Source: Myxococcales bacterium
GTDB lineage: Bacteria > Myxococcota_A > Polyangia > Polyangiales > JADJMO01
NCBI GenBank assembly: GCA_016709545.1
Contig: JADJMO010000005.1
Span: 124,001-188,000 of the forward strand
Length of the DNA: 64,000 nucleotides
Reading direction: 5' to 3'
Both the position numbers and the translations under genes were made by a program. Positions 37,636 to 46,228 of the stretch are shown piece by piece. Within the stretch, counting starts at the first letter, position 1. Each line of letters starts with the position of its first letter. The notes below the pieces were generated by a model. That model was not told where the DNA came from. It saw only the letters and a list, made by a program, of their open reading frames with translations, and did not search any database.

Positions 37636-38523
37636 CTATGGCTTCTTCGCCGCCGCGGTGAGGATCACCCAGTGCTGAGCCTTGGGGTGCAGCACCACGT
37701 ACTTGTCGGCGTGCTGGTCCGCCTTGAACTGCGGGTACCACGGCCAGATGTCCCAGGTCTGGTCGACGTACTCGCGCACGAACAGGTGTACGGAGGCGTA
37801 GCGTTCCTTGGCCGCCTTCGCGACGGGCGCCGCGAAGCTGAACTCCGCGCGCTCCTCGGGCGGTGCCGGCTCGGTGTGGAACGCGCCGCCGTAGATCACG
37901 AACAGCTGGTCCTCCTTGCGACCCTTCTGGGCGAGGCCGACCACGGCGTCGTGGGAGACGAGTGAGGTGATGGTCTGCAGCACGGTGAGCGGCGGCGACT
38001 TGGACTTGGCGATCGCGTCGAGCTCCTTGCACGAGGGGTGGAGCTGGCTCACCTTGATGCCGACCTTCTCGGCCGCCTTGCCGAGCACGACGTACTCGTT
38101 GGGGGCCGAGGGCGCCTGGTCCTTGCCGATCTTGCCGAGCTGCTCGTTGGTCCCCTTCTTGGCCTGCTCGCACCCCGCGGCGGGCGCCATCAGCTCGAGC
38201 AAGAGGTCGGAGGCGCGCCCCTGCAGCTTCGGCACGACCTCCGCGGTGAAGCGCTTGGCGGCCGTGTCGACCCACTCGAAGCCCTTCTTGGCGTGCGCCT
38301 CGCCCACCGCGACCACGATGGGCTTGTCGACCAGCGTCGACTCGAAGGCGGCGGCGAGCGAGTCGTAGGCCCGACACTCGAGCGCGCCACACTCCACGTA
38401 CGCGGGCGTAGGTACCGAGGCGCTCGGGGCCGCGCTCGGCTTGGTCTCGACCGGCGGTGCCGGCTTCTCCGTCGTCTTGCTGCACGCCGCGACCAGCACC
38501 GCTCCGAACACCAGCGCGCGCAC
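37636..38523 (-). CDS. Lipoprotein with TraB/ChaN-like GExH and GxxH motifs
   Basis: Lipobox LVFGAVLVAAC, Pro/Ala/Ser-rich linker, then a domain with VVAVGEAHAKKGFEWV near residue 76, LLELMAPAAGC, and IYGGAFHTEP near residue 210. The paired GExH and GxFH motifs are those of the TIKI/TraB/ChaN-like fold, which includes metal- or heme-binding and proteolytic members. Enzyme activity is inferred weakly. It is cotranscribed with the gene at 38525 (their ends are 1 bp apart). Confidence 0.62.
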   Translation of the reverse strand: MRALVFGAVLVAACSKTTEKPAPPVETKPSAAPSASVPTPAYVECGALECRAYDSLAAAFESTLVDKPIVVAVGEAHAKKGFEWVDTAAKRFTAEVVPKLQGRASDLLLELMAPAAGCEQAKKGTNEQLGKIGKDQAPSAPNEYVVLGKAAEKVGIKVSQLHPSCKELDAIAKSKSPPLTVLQTITSLVSHDAVVGLAQKGRKEDQLFVIYGGAFHTEPAPPEERAEFSFAAPVAKAAKERYASVHLFVREYVDQTWDIWPWYPQFKADQHADKYVVLHPKAQHWVILTAAAKKP

Positions 38524-38524
38524 G

Positions 38525-39577
38525 TCAGCGGCCGATCGCGCCGGGCGTGATGGCCTCGAAGGCGTTGCCGGGGATGGCCTTGAGGGCGTTGATCTGGTCG
38601 TCGTTCCAGCCCGGATCGAGGTCGCCCTGGAAGAAGTAGTCGCTGCCGTTGTCGGCGAGGATCATCCCGTAGGTCTTCATGGCCTGCGCGACGATCTTGG
38701 CCTGCGCGGGGAGCGCGGAGATGTCGTACGAGGCCTTGAGGCGGACCCGCAGGCCCATGGGCGGGTAGTCGGCGCGGAGCGCGTCGCCGACGACGCCGGC
38801 GGGGCACCCGCTGCCGCCGCGCGGCACGGCCTGGTGCGACGCGGGCTGTACGTAGCCGTCCTGCGTGCAGTGCATGGTGAAGCGGATGGCGTGGTTGACG
38901 ACGCCCGCCGCGACCTCGGAGTAGCGCACGAGGCCGGGCAGGATCGCGAGGCCCGCGGCGTCGGCCGACGTCCACTTGATCGGGCGCTGGCCGTAGCTGT
39001 TCTTGGTGAGGTCGAACTTGGCGCCGCTGCCGCACTGCCAGCTGTTCGAGCCCGCGGTGTAGTGGCAGTCCCAGCCCTCGTAGAGGAGACAGCTCCCTTG
39101 CACCACGGTGAGCACGTGGCAGTCGCCGGAGCAGTCGGCCGGCGTGCCGCCCTCGATCTTCGCGCTCGCCCCGGGGAACGGGTACGGCCCCGGATCGCTC
39201 TCGTCCGCGTAGTCGAAGCTGATCGGGAGCTTGGGCTGCGACGCGGGGACCACGTTGAAGGGGATGCCGTACGCGGTGCCGAAGTCGGGGTGCAGGTTCT
39301 TCTTGGTCGCGTTGGCGTAGAGCTTGGTGGTCCACGTGGCGTCGACGCTGGCCGACGCGGGGATGGGCGTGTTCCACGCGTCGCTGGCCGGGAACACGGG
39401 GCAGCCACCCACCGAGCCCGGGCCTCCACCGCCGCCGTCGACGGGGGTGCCGGTGTCGATCGGTGTGCCGGTCTCGGTGACCCCGGTCTCGTCGACGCCG
39501 CCGTCGGTGTCGGCGGCGGTGGAGTCGGAACAACCGACGGCGAGCACGGCGCAGGCGAAGAGCGAGGTGCGGAGCAT
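38525..39577 (-). CDS. Secreted lipoprotein of conserved unknown family
   Basis: A lipobox (LRTSLFACAVLAVGC) is followed by a Thr/Asp/Gly linker and about 280 residues with FPASDAWNTPI, IPFNVVPASQPKLPISFDYADESDPGPYPFP, CHVLTVVQGSCLLYEGWDCHY, PGLVRYSEVAAGVVNHAIRFTMHCTQ and LDPGWNDDQINALKAI. The pattern suggests a conserved secreted domain found in Actinobacteria and myxobacteria, whose function is unknown to me. Several His and Asp are well placed for metal binding. A TAGTCT hexamer precedes the ATG by seven bases. Confidence 0.68.
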   Translation of the reverse strand: MLRTSLFACAVLAVGCSDSTAADTDGGVDETGVTETGTPIDTGTPVDGGGGGPGSVGGCPVFPASDAWNTPIPASASVDATWTTKLYANATKKNLHPDFGTAYGIPFNVVPASQPKLPISFDYADESDPGPYPFPGASAKIEGGTPADCSGDCHVLTVVQGSCLLYEGWDCHYTAGSNSWQCGSGAKFDLTKNSYGQRPIKWTSADAAGLAILPGLVRYSEVAAGVVNHAIRFTMHCTQDGYVQPASHQAVPRGGSGCPAGVVGDALRADYPPMGLRVRLKASYDISALPAQAKIVAQAMKTYGMILADNGSDYFFQGDLDPGWNDDQINALKAIPGNAFEAITPGAIGR

Positions 39578-39584
39578 GGCGATG

Positions 39585-39590
39585 AGACTA
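39585..39590 (-). promoter_or_regulatory. Minus-10 hexamer TAGTCT of the 39577 gene
   Basis: TAGTCT on the minus strand ends seven bases before the ATG at 39577. Confidence 0.4.
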
Positions 39591-39677
39591 CGCGGAGGGA
39601 CGCGCGCGAACCACTGCGCCGAGATCGAGCCGTGGCACGCACCGTGCTCGACTTGGGGCGCCCTCGAGAGGTGTGCC

Positions 39678-40039
39678 ATGTCGAGCCTTCGCGTCCTCGC
39701 AGCGTTCTCCGGTCTGAGCGTCGCCATGTTCGGCTGTAGCACCTCCGACATGCCCCCACCGACGGGGTGCGGCGATGGCCATGCCCTGTTCTACGCGACG
39801 GCGGGCTGTGGTTCCGCCACCCCGACGCCGCTGTGCCTGGACGACTCCTCACGACCGACGGCTGCTACAGCGAGGTCTGCGACTGCACCGGTAAGACCCG
39901 CGTCACGATCTGCGACGACCGCGTCTCGACCACGCCGTGGTCGCGCCGCGGCTCTTGCGAGGCTGATGGCGGCGTGGACGCCGACGCCAGCGACGCCGGC
40001 GACGCGGTCGTCGACAGCAAGACCGAGACCTCCGACTAG
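39678..40039 (+). CDS. Small secreted lipoprotein (one frameshift)
   Basis: The ATG at 39678 (GAGAGG upstream) gives a lipobox (LSVAMFGC), then a body with CGDGHALFYATAGCG and, in another frame, EVCDCTGKTRVTICDDR and an Asp/Ala tail. The frame break lies near 39843 in a Cys-rich region, and the two parts read as one protein of about 118 residues. Unrecognised family. Confidence 0.55.
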
Positions 40040-40074
40040 CGAGACCCTTTCTCTCCGGGCGCATCGAAGCCGAC

Positions 40075-41487
40075 ATGCCCGACGAGAGCGCTCGATCCAC
40101 GGTGGCGATCGCCGGGGTCACGGGCTTCGTGGGCGAGACGCTCGCGCGCCCTCCGCGCGCACGCCGGGGTCGGTCGCCTCGTGGGGATCGGCCGTGGATC
40201 GGGGCCTCCTCGCCCGTCGACGAGTGGCGCAAGTGCGACCTCTTCTCGCTGGCGGACGCCGAGCGCGCGCTCGCGGGCGTCGACGTGGCGGTCTACCTCG
40301 TGCACTCGATGATGCCGTCGGCCGCGCTCACGCAGGGCGACTTCGCCGACTTCGACTTCATCGCCGCCGACAACTTCGCGCGGGCCGCGGCCAAGAACGG
40401 GGTGCGCCAGATCGTGTACCTCGGCGGGCTCGTGCCGCGGGGCGGTCGCGCGCTCTCGCGGCACCTCGAGAGCCGGCTCGAGGTGGAGCGCGTCCTCGGG
40501 GCCCACGGCACACCGGTCACGGCGCTGCGCGCGGGGCTCGTCGTCGGGCCCGCGGGATCGTCGTTCCTCATGCTGCGTCGGCTGGTCGAGCGCCTCCCGG
40601 TGATGCTCACGCCCGCGTGGACCGAGACGCGCACCCAGCCGATCGATCTCGCCGACGTCGTGGCCCTGCTCGCCCACTGCGTGGGGCGCCCCGAGACCTT
40701 CGGGCAGTCGTTCGACGTCGGCGGGCCCGAGGTCCTCACCTACCGCGCGATGATCGAGCGCATGGCGGCCAAGCTGGGCCGGAACCCTCGCCTCTATGCG
40801 GTCCCGTTCTTCACGCCCGGGCTCTCACGGCTGTGGGTGTCGCTCGTCACGGGCGCGCCCAAGAGCCTCGTGGCGCCGCTCGTCGAGAGCCTCACCCACG
40901 AGATGGTCGCCGGCGATCGCCGCCTGCAGGACGCGGCGGGCATCCCCGGCCGCTCGTTCGACGAGAGCCTCGACGCGACCCTCGAGACCAAACCTCCCGA
41001 GGACGCGCGCGAAGGGCGTTCGCGCACGCAGCGCGACGTCCGCTCGGTGCAGCGACTCCGGATGCCGGAGGGGCGCGATGCACGCTGGGTCGCCGACGAG
41101 TACCTCCGCTGGCTGCCTCGCCTCCTGCCCTTCGTGCTCCGCGTGCACGTCGGCGACGACCAGGTCTGTCGCTTCACGCTGCTCGGCGTCACGCTGCTCG
41201 TGCTGGCGTATGCGCCCGAGCGGAGCAGCGACGACCGCGCGCTCTTCTACGTGCGCGGCGGCGTCCTCGCGAGCCCGTCGGAGCGCGGCCGCCTCGAGTT
41301 CCGCAGCGTGCCGCGCGCGCCGTTCGTCATCGCCGCGATCCACGACTTCGTGCCGCGGCTGCCGTGGCCGATCTACGCGACCACCCAGGCCCCGTTCCAC
41401 CTCGCGGTGATGCGGGCCTTCGGACGCCACCTCGCCCGGTCGAACGGGCGCCCCCGCTCGACCGAGCTCTCGATGGAGCCGACGTAG
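40075..41487 (+). CDS. NAD(P)-binding SDR-like protein (YbjT-type, with C-terminal DUF2867-like domain)
   Basis: The N-terminus has a nucleotide loop GVTGFVGE, and the middle has DFDFIAADNFARAAAKNGVRQIVYLGGL and GVGRLVGIGRG. The C-terminus (YLRWLPRLLPFVLRVHVGDD, RALFYVRGGVLA, GRLEFRSVPRAPFVIAAIHDF) resembles the DUF2867-like extension of YbjT-type proteins. The frame shifts near 40148 and back near 40195: RALRAHAGVGRLVGIGRG is read in the middle frame. It likely uses NAD(P)H; substrate unknown. It ends 1 bp from the convergent gene. Confidence 0.75.
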   Translation: MPDESARSTVAIAGVTGFVGETLARPPRARRGRSPRGDRPWIGASSPVDEWRKCDLFSLADAERALAGVDVAVYLVHSMMPSAALTQGDFADFDFIAADNFARAAAKNGVRQIVYLGGLVPRGGRALSRHLESRLEVERVLGAHGTPVTALRAGLVVGPAGSSFLMLRRLVERLPVMLTPAWTETRTQPIDLADVVALLAHCVGRPETFGQSFDVGGPEVLTYRAMIERMAAKLGRNPRLYAVPFFTPGLSRLWVSLVTGAPKSLVAPLVESLTHEMVAGDRRLQDAAGIPGRSFDESLDATLETKPPEDAREGRSRTQRDVRSVQRLRMPEGRDARWVADEYLRWLPRLLPFVLRVHVGDDQVCRFTLLGVTLLVLAYAPERSSDDRALFYVRGGVLASPSERGRLEFRSVPRAPFVIAAIHDFVPRLPWPIYATTQAPFHLAVMRAFGRHLARSNGRPRSTELSMEPT

Positions 41488-41488
41488 C

Positions 41489-42124
41489 TCAGAACATGTC
41501 GTAGCCGAGCGCCAGGAGCGGGACGACCGTCACCTTGCTGGTGAAGATCGCGTGCAGGTCGAGGCCGATGGTGAAGGCCTTGCGCTTGTTGGGCTTGATG
41601 CTGCCGAGCGCGAGGCCCGCGCGCGCCTCGATGCCGAAGAACGTCCCGGCCTCGCCCGACGCGCTCGCGCTCGCGTTGCCGTTGCTGTCCGCCTGGGTCG
41701 CGGCCTGCGCGGCGGCGCCACGCAGGAGCTCGGGGCCCGCGGCGACGAAGAACATGTCCGAGAAGGTGAAGTCGGCGAGCGCGCCGATGCCGTAGAGCGC
41801 GACGGCGCTCACGCTCACCGCGCTGCTCGTCGCGGTGTTGGTCGCCGCGGCGCCGGCGCCGAGGAGCAGGATCGGCGAGCCGTAGACGCCGATCATGTTG
41901 TCGATCTGCACACCGAAGCGCGCGTCGATGCCACCGATGCCGCCACCGGTGCCGTTGACGAAGTACTTGCCGCCGAAGCCGGAGATGCCCCAGCGGAAAC
42001 GCATCTCCTCGCCGCCCGCGGGCTGCGCGGCCGGAGGGGGCGCCGGCGGTGGCATCTGCGCGGACGCAGTGCCGGTGGCGACGACGACTGCACCGAACGT
42101 CAAGATGGCGAGGGTGTTCTTCAT
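41489..42124 (-). CDS. Secreted outer-membrane-type beta protein
   Basis: A signal peptide (LAILTFGAVVVATGTASA) is followed by a Pro/Ala stretch and 150 residues of strand-like sequence (FRWGISGFGGKYFVNGT, IDARFGVQIDNMIGVYG, FSDMFFVAAGP) ending LLALGYDMF. The terminal Phe matches the beta-signal of outer-membrane barrels. The start is supported by a TACGCT hexamer six bases upstream. Function unknown. Confidence 0.7.
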   Translation of the reverse strand: MKNTLAILTFGAVVVATGTASAQMPPPAPPPAAQPAGGEEMRFRWGISGFGGKYFVNGTGGGIGGIDARFGVQIDNMIGVYGSPILLLGAGAAATNTATSSAVSVSAVALYGIGALADFTFSDMFFVAAGPELLRGAAAQAATQADSNGNASASASGEAGTFFGIEARAGLALGSIKPNKRKAFTIGLDLHAIFTSKVTVVPLLALGYDMF

Positions 42125-42130
42125 TGCGCC

Positions 42131-42136
42131 AGCGTA
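42131..42136 (-). promoter_or_regulatory. Minus-10 hexamer TACGCT of the 42124 gene
   Basis: TACGCT on the minus strand ends six bases before the ATG. Confidence 0.45.
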
Positions 42137-42200
42137 AGGGGCGACGGGCGAAAGGGGAGATGGTGCTTCGCCGCGCGGTCGACGCGGCGCGTCGCCTGCG

Positions 42201-42827
42201 TCAGGCGGCGAACGCGCGCTCGCGCTGGTCGCGCTCGAAGCGCACGGCGGCCCGCACGGCCGGCCGCGTCAGGAGGCGCTCCTGGTAGGCCCGCAGCGTG
42301 GGGAACTCCTCGAGCGAGATGCCGCCGTGGGGTGCGATGGTGAGCGCCCAGAACAGGTACGCGTCGGCCACCGTGAACCCATCGCCGACCAGCGCCTCCC
42401 GGCCCGCGAGGTGCCGCTCGACCACCCCGAGGGGCTTCTGGATCGCCTTGCGCGCGTGGTCCCGGACGGCGTCGGGGGAGTCCGGCGCGAACACCGGCGC
42501 GAGCCCCTTCTTGTGAATCTCGGTGCCGACGAAGCCGAGCCAGCGGGTCAGCTCGTAGCGCGCGAACTCGTCCGCTCGCGGCGCGAGAGCCTGGCCGGCG
42601 CGATCGGCGAGATAGGTCAGCACCGCGCTGTTCTCGACGAGCGTGTGCTGGTCGTCGATCACGAGTGTCGGCACCTGTCCCATGGGATTGAACGTGTGCA
42701 GGTCCCCGCCGCCCTCGAGGCGCTTGGTCGGCAGATCCACGCGGTGCAGATCCACCTCGAGGCCCGCCTCCCGGCAGGCGATGTGGGCGGCGAGCGAGCA
42801 GGCGAACGGCGAGTAGAAGAGCTTCAT
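42201..42827 (-). CDS. Glutathione S-transferase
   Basis: 208 residues with a thioredoxin-like N-domain (MKLFYSPFACSLAAHIACREAGLEVDLHRVDL, NPMGQVPTLVID, ENSAVLTYLAD) and an alpha-helical C-domain (GDGFTVADAYLFWAL). The N-terminal Cys and Ser (FACSL) are where beta-class GSTs place the active residue. It conjugates glutathione or reduces peroxides in the cytoplasm. Its promoter region holds two copies of a 20-bp repeat, and a TetR regulator is divergent. Confidence 0.9.
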   Translation of the reverse strand: MKLFYSPFACSLAAHIACREAGLEVDLHRVDLPTKRLEGGGDLHTFNPMGQVPTLVIDDQHTLVENSAVLTYLADRAGQALAPRADEFARYELTRWLGFVGTEIHKKGLAPVFAPDSPDAVRDHARKAIQKPLGVVERHLAGREALVGDGFTVADAYLFWALTIAPHGGISLEEFPTLRAYQERLLTRPAVRAAVRFERDQRERAFAA

Positions 42828-42854
42828 CGCGGTACCTCCGGGTCGGTGCTAATA

Positions 42855-42874
42855 TTGTCCGATGCGGTACATAA
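42855..42874. promoter_or_regulatory. 20-bp repeat, copy 1, between gst and tetR
   Basis: TTGTCCGATGCGGTACATAA shares 16 of 20 positions with the copy at 42907-42926. The starts are 52 bp apart, about five helical turns. It is a likely operator for the adjacent TetR protein, with partial dyad symmetry. Confidence 0.55.
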
Positions 42875-42906
42875 ATGGCGGACCGCGGGCGCGCGGTCAA
42901 TTGTTT

Positions 42907-42926
42907 TTGTTCGACTCGGTACACAA
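42907..42926. promoter_or_regulatory. 20-bp repeat, copy 2, abutting the tetR start codon
   Basis: TTGTTCGACTCGGTACACAA ends directly before the ATG at 42927, so a bound regulator would block its own gene. Confidence 0.55.
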
Positions 42927-43532
42927 ATGATCCAGACCCCTAAGAAACGTGGCCGTCCGCGCGCGTTCGACCCCGCCGTGGTGCTCGAGCGCGCCACCGA
43001 GACGTTCCTGAGGTTCGGCTACTCGGGGGCGTCGCTCGATGCGCTGACGACCTCGATGGGGCTGAACAAGCCGAGCCTCTACGCCGCGTTCGGGGACAAG
43101 CGAGCGCTCTTCGTCCGGGTGCTGGAGGACCGCGCCAACCAGGTCGCGAAGCGAATCCAGACCGCGTTCGCCCGCGGCGATTCGCTCGAGGGCTCGCTGC
43201 AGGAGGCGTTCCTCGAGGCCGTCGAGATCTACACCGCCGACGACGCGCCCCCCGGGTGTCTCATCGTCAGTGGGTCGAGCACCGAGGCCGTGGTCGACGA
43301 GGGGCTCGCCCAGTTCTCGCGGGAGTTCTTCGCGCGGTGCGACCACGTGGTGGCCAAGTGGTTCACCGAGAGGGTGCCCGTGGGGGGCGACGTCTCGGCG
43401 CTGAACCTGTCGCGCCTGTTCAACGGGGTGATCCACGACCTCGCGCTCCGCGCGCGGGTGGGCGAGTCGCGGGCGAGGCTACGCGACCACGCGCAGGGCG
43501 CGGCGCGGGCCCTCGCCAAGGCCGCGGGGTGA
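42927..43532 (+). CDS. TetR-family regulator (AcrR-like), probable control of gst
   Basis: The N-terminus begins with a basic AT-hook-like KKRGRPRAF, then a TetR HTH (VLERATETFLRFGYSGASLDALTTSMGLNKPSLYAAFGDKRALF). The C-terminal ligand domain contains CLIVSGSSTEAVVDEGL. The promoter repeats suggest self-control and control of the divergent GST, perhaps in response to an electrophile. The effector is unknown. Confidence 0.88.
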   Translation: MIQTPKKRGRPRAFDPAVVLERATETFLRFGYSGASLDALTTSMGLNKPSLYAAFGDKRALFVRVLEDRANQVAKRIQTAFARGDSLEGSLQEAFLEAVEIYTADDAPPGCLIVSGSSTEAVVDEGLAQFSREFFARCDHVVAKWFTERVPVGGDVSALNLSRLFNGVIHDLALRARVGESRARLRDHAQGAARALAKAAG

Positions 43533-43559
43533 ACGGCGCGATCCGGGGGTGATCGAATC

Positions 43560-43576
43560 GATCCGATCGTCGGATC
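43560..43576. repeat. Perfect 7-3-7 inverted repeat
   Basis: GATCCGA-TCG-TCGGATC lies after the TetR stop and 90 bp before the next operon. It is in a 133-bp non-coding stretch and could be an operator or a weak terminator. Confidence 0.4.
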
Positions 43577-43665
43577 CCTCCGATCACCGTCACGGGGAAG
43601 CGACGCAATTTTCCAGCGGAATCGGGCCGGCGTGGGCCGGCATCTCTTTCGCAGAGGCGAAGGGC

Positions 43666-45516
43666 ATGCGTCCTCTTCCCTGGCTCCTCTCCCTCTCGAC
43701 GCTGGCGGTCGTGACCAGCGCCGGCGCCGCGCCGACGCTCACGGAGTACCGCCACTTCCGCGCGCTGTCCGTCGACCTGCTCGGACGGGTCCCGACCCGC
43801 GCCGACCTCGCCGCCTTCGAGAAGCCCGGCTTCGACCTCGACAAGTGGATCGACGTGGCGCTGGTCGGCAAGGGCTACGCCGAGCGCGTCCGCCGCACGT
43901 ACATGGACCTCCTGCGCCTGGACGTCGGCTCGACCTTCACGTTCCGCCCGAACGCGAGCGTGCTCCGGCGCCAGACGATCCTCGGGCCCGACGGCAAGCA
44001 GATGTACGTCTACTACCGCAACGGCCAGCGCCGCGCGCGGGAGGAGACCGACGGCGTGTTCTGCCTCTCGCAGGCGGACATCGGCGCCGTGTTCACCGGG
44101 ACCGGCGTCACCATCGGGACCCTCACGAAGGTCGACGCCAAGGTGCTCGACGCCAACACCACGCTGGTCAAGCCGTGGTGGCTCGGCGCGACGCCGACCG
44201 ATCCGTCGTGGGCGCTGATCCCCGAGCTGCAGAAGGAGCCCGACGGCACGGCGACCACGATGGTCCGCGTGTGCAAGGAGGAGGCGTCCACCGCCACGAG
44301 CGCCCCGGTGTTCGCGACCGGTCGCAAGGCTCCGGTCGCGGGGACCCCGCCGCCCTACGGCCGCGTGACCGCGCTGCCCCTCGACAGCGCGTACGCCGCC
44401 ACCAACAAGGGCAAGGTCATCGCGTGCGAGGGCGGGTCCGCGTACAGCAACACGACGGGCTGCGGCTGCGGCCCCGGCCTCGAGCGCTGCCTGCCGGCCG
44501 CCGGCAACAGCGTCGAGCCCGCCGCGTTCACGCTGCCGCAGGGCGCCATGCTCGGCGTCGATCGCCCGACGAGCCTGGCGCGCGACGGCGAGGGCGGCTG
44601 GCACCGGCAGTGGTGGTCGCAGGAGGCCGTGCGCACCATCGAGTGGATCGCGGCGAGCGACCGCGACTTCCGCGAGATCCTCACCGGCAAGGGCACCGTC
44701 GTGAACGGCCCGCTCGTGCAGTTCTACAAGCACGTCGCGGGCGGCACCTGCTGCGGCAACGGGGTCAACCTCGGCTACGTGAACCCGGTCGGGCTCGTCG
44801 ACGAGGCGAAGCTCCCCGCCCTCGCGCCGACCGATGGCACCTGGAAGGTGGTCGACGACCGCGGCCCCAACGCCTCGGGCATCCTCACCATGCCCGTGTT
44901 CCTCACCAAGTACGGCACGCGTCGCGGGCGCGCGCACGTGCTCTACAACGTCTTCCGCTGCCGGCAGTTCGTCGCCGAGAACCTCAAGCTCGAGCCCTCG
45001 ACGGAGCCCGACCTCACCAAGCGCTCCGGCTGCCAGACCTGCCACGCGACGCTCGAGCCGATGGCCGCGTACTTCACGCGCGTGCTCGAGTCGGACTGGA
45101 CCTGGCTCCCGAAGGAGAGCTTCCCGATCGACCAGGCGAGCTGCCGCGCCGACCCGCTCAAGATGTCGACGACCTGCAAGGGCTACTACGACCCGGCGTT
45201 CACGAGCCCGACGGCCACCATGCTGCGCGGCGCCTACGCGAGCGTAGCCCACGCCGACGAGGGGCCCGCCGGGCTCGCCAAGGCGACCGTCTCGTCGCCC
45301 GAGTTCGGCAAGTGCGTCGTCACCAACATGGCGAGCTCGTTCCTCGGCCGCGAGCTCGGCGTGGAGGACGAGGCCATGGTCACTCGCCTCGAGGGCACGT
45401 TCGTCGGCTCTGGCTACAAGATGCGGTCGTTGGTCAAGGCGCTGGTGCACGAGCTCGCCTACCTCACCGCCAATAACCTCTCGTCGAGCGCGCTGTGCGA
45501 AGGAGAAGGCAAGTGA
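43666..45516 (+). CDS. Secreted planctomycete-type cytochrome-like protein (DUF1592/DUF1588-like)
   Basis: The ATG at 43666 starts a signal peptide (RPLPWLLSLSTLAVVTSAGA). The 616-residue product has EYRHFRALSVDLLGRVPTRADLAAF near the N-terminus, CGCGPGLERC in the centre, RRGRAHVLYNVFRCRQFV, and SGCQTCHATLEPMAAYF near residue 455, which is a heme c or metal-binding CxxCH. These are traits of the DUF1549/DUF1592/DUF1588 groups seen in Planctomycetes and Myxococcota. It starts a four-gene coupled operon. Its role is unknown, probably in outer-envelope electron transfer or polymer processing. Confidence 0.78.
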   Translation: MRPLPWLLSLSTLAVVTSAGAAPTLTEYRHFRALSVDLLGRVPTRADLAAFEKPGFDLDKWIDVALVGKGYAERVRRTYMDLLRLDVGSTFTFRPNASVLRRQTILGPDGKQMYVYYRNGQRRAREETDGVFCLSQADIGAVFTGTGVTIGTLTKVDAKVLDANTTLVKPWWLGATPTDPSWALIPELQKEPDGTATTMVRVCKEEASTATSAPVFATGRKAPVAGTPPPYGRVTALPLDSAYAATNKGKVIACEGGSAYSNTTGCGCGPGLERCLPAAGNSVEPAAFTLPQGAMLGVDRPTSLARDGEGGWHRQWWSQEAVRTIEWIAASDRDFREILTGKGTVVNGPLVQFYKHVAGGTCCGNGVNLGYVNPVGLVDEAKLPALAPTDGTWKVVDDRGPNASGILTMPVFLTKYGTRRGRAHVLYNVFRCRQFVAENLKLEPSTEPDLTKRSGCQTCHATLEPMAAYFTRVLESDWTWLPKESFPIDQASCRADPLKMSTTCKGYYDPAFTSPTATMLRGAYASVAHADEGPAGLAKATVSSPEFGKCVVTNMASSFLGRELGVEDEAMVTRLEGTFVGSGYKMRSLVKALVHELAYLTANNLSSSALCEGEGK

Positions 45517-46211
45517 AGACCCGTTCCCTCGTCTTCGGCCTGTTCCTCCTCGCCGGCTGCGCGCGCGAGCCCGCCCCCGGCGAGCGCGAGGTCCCCTCGG
45601 TCCCCGCCTCCGACCTCCCCGGTCACGGCACGCTCAACCAGGACGGCACCCCCAAGGAGGGCCCGCGCCTCCTGCCGGTGGAGGTGTACATCCAGTTCTA
45701 CCTCGACGTGTTCGGCGGACTCTCGCCGCTCGGCGCCGAGACCCTCGCGCGCGGCAAGGACGGCGCCCTCTTCGACACCTGGCGCGACTACCTCGCCTCG
45801 CTCGGCATGCCCGACTACGAGAAGGACATCGCGCGCGTCGGGCAGACCAACGCGATGATGCTCGCCTCGTTCGAGCGCGTGGGGGTCTCGCTGTGCGACC
45901 GCGCGATCGAGCGCGATCTGCGCGGCGCGACGCTCGACAAGCGCACCGTGTTCGCGTTCGAGCCCACCAAAGCGGCGCCGACCGAGGCCGAGTTCGCGGC
46001 GCGGTTCGACGTGCTCCACCGCACCTTCCTCGGCTACCCGGCCGCGCTCGCCGAGACGCCGCGCACCAAGCGCTTCTTCGACCTCTACAACGCGACCGTG
46101 GCGCGCCACACGGCCAAGGGCGCCGCGCCGAGCACGTTCACCCCGACGGAGGCCGGCTGGGCCGCCGTCTGTTACGGGCTGGTCCGCCACCCCGAGCTCC
46201 ACACCTACTGA
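45513..46211 (+). CDS. Lipoprotein of the DUF1592/DUF1501 operon
   Basis: The GTG overlaps the previous stop (GTGA) and AAGGAG lies upstream. Lipobox LVFGLFLLAGC, then about 210 residues (VEVYIQFYLDVFGGLSPLGAETLARG, FDTWRDYLASLGMPDYEKDIAR, FLGYPAALAETPRTKRFFDLYNA). The sequence is mostly helical with no known motif. It is coupled to the genes on either side, so it likely works with the DUF1592-like and DUF1501 proteins. Confidence 0.72.
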   Translation: MKTRSLVFGLFLLAGCAREPAPGEREVPSVPASDLPGHGTLNQDGTPKEGPRLLPVEVYIQFYLDVFGGLSPLGAETLARGKDGALFDTWRDYLASLGMPDYEKDIARVGQTNAMMLASFERVGVSLCDRAIERDLRGATLDKRTVFAFEPTKAAPTEAEFAARFDVLHRTFLGYPAALAETPRTKRFFDLYNATVARHTAKGAAPSTFTPTEAGWAAVCYGLVRHPELHTY

Positions 46212-46228
46212 CGGGCCGAGGAAACACC

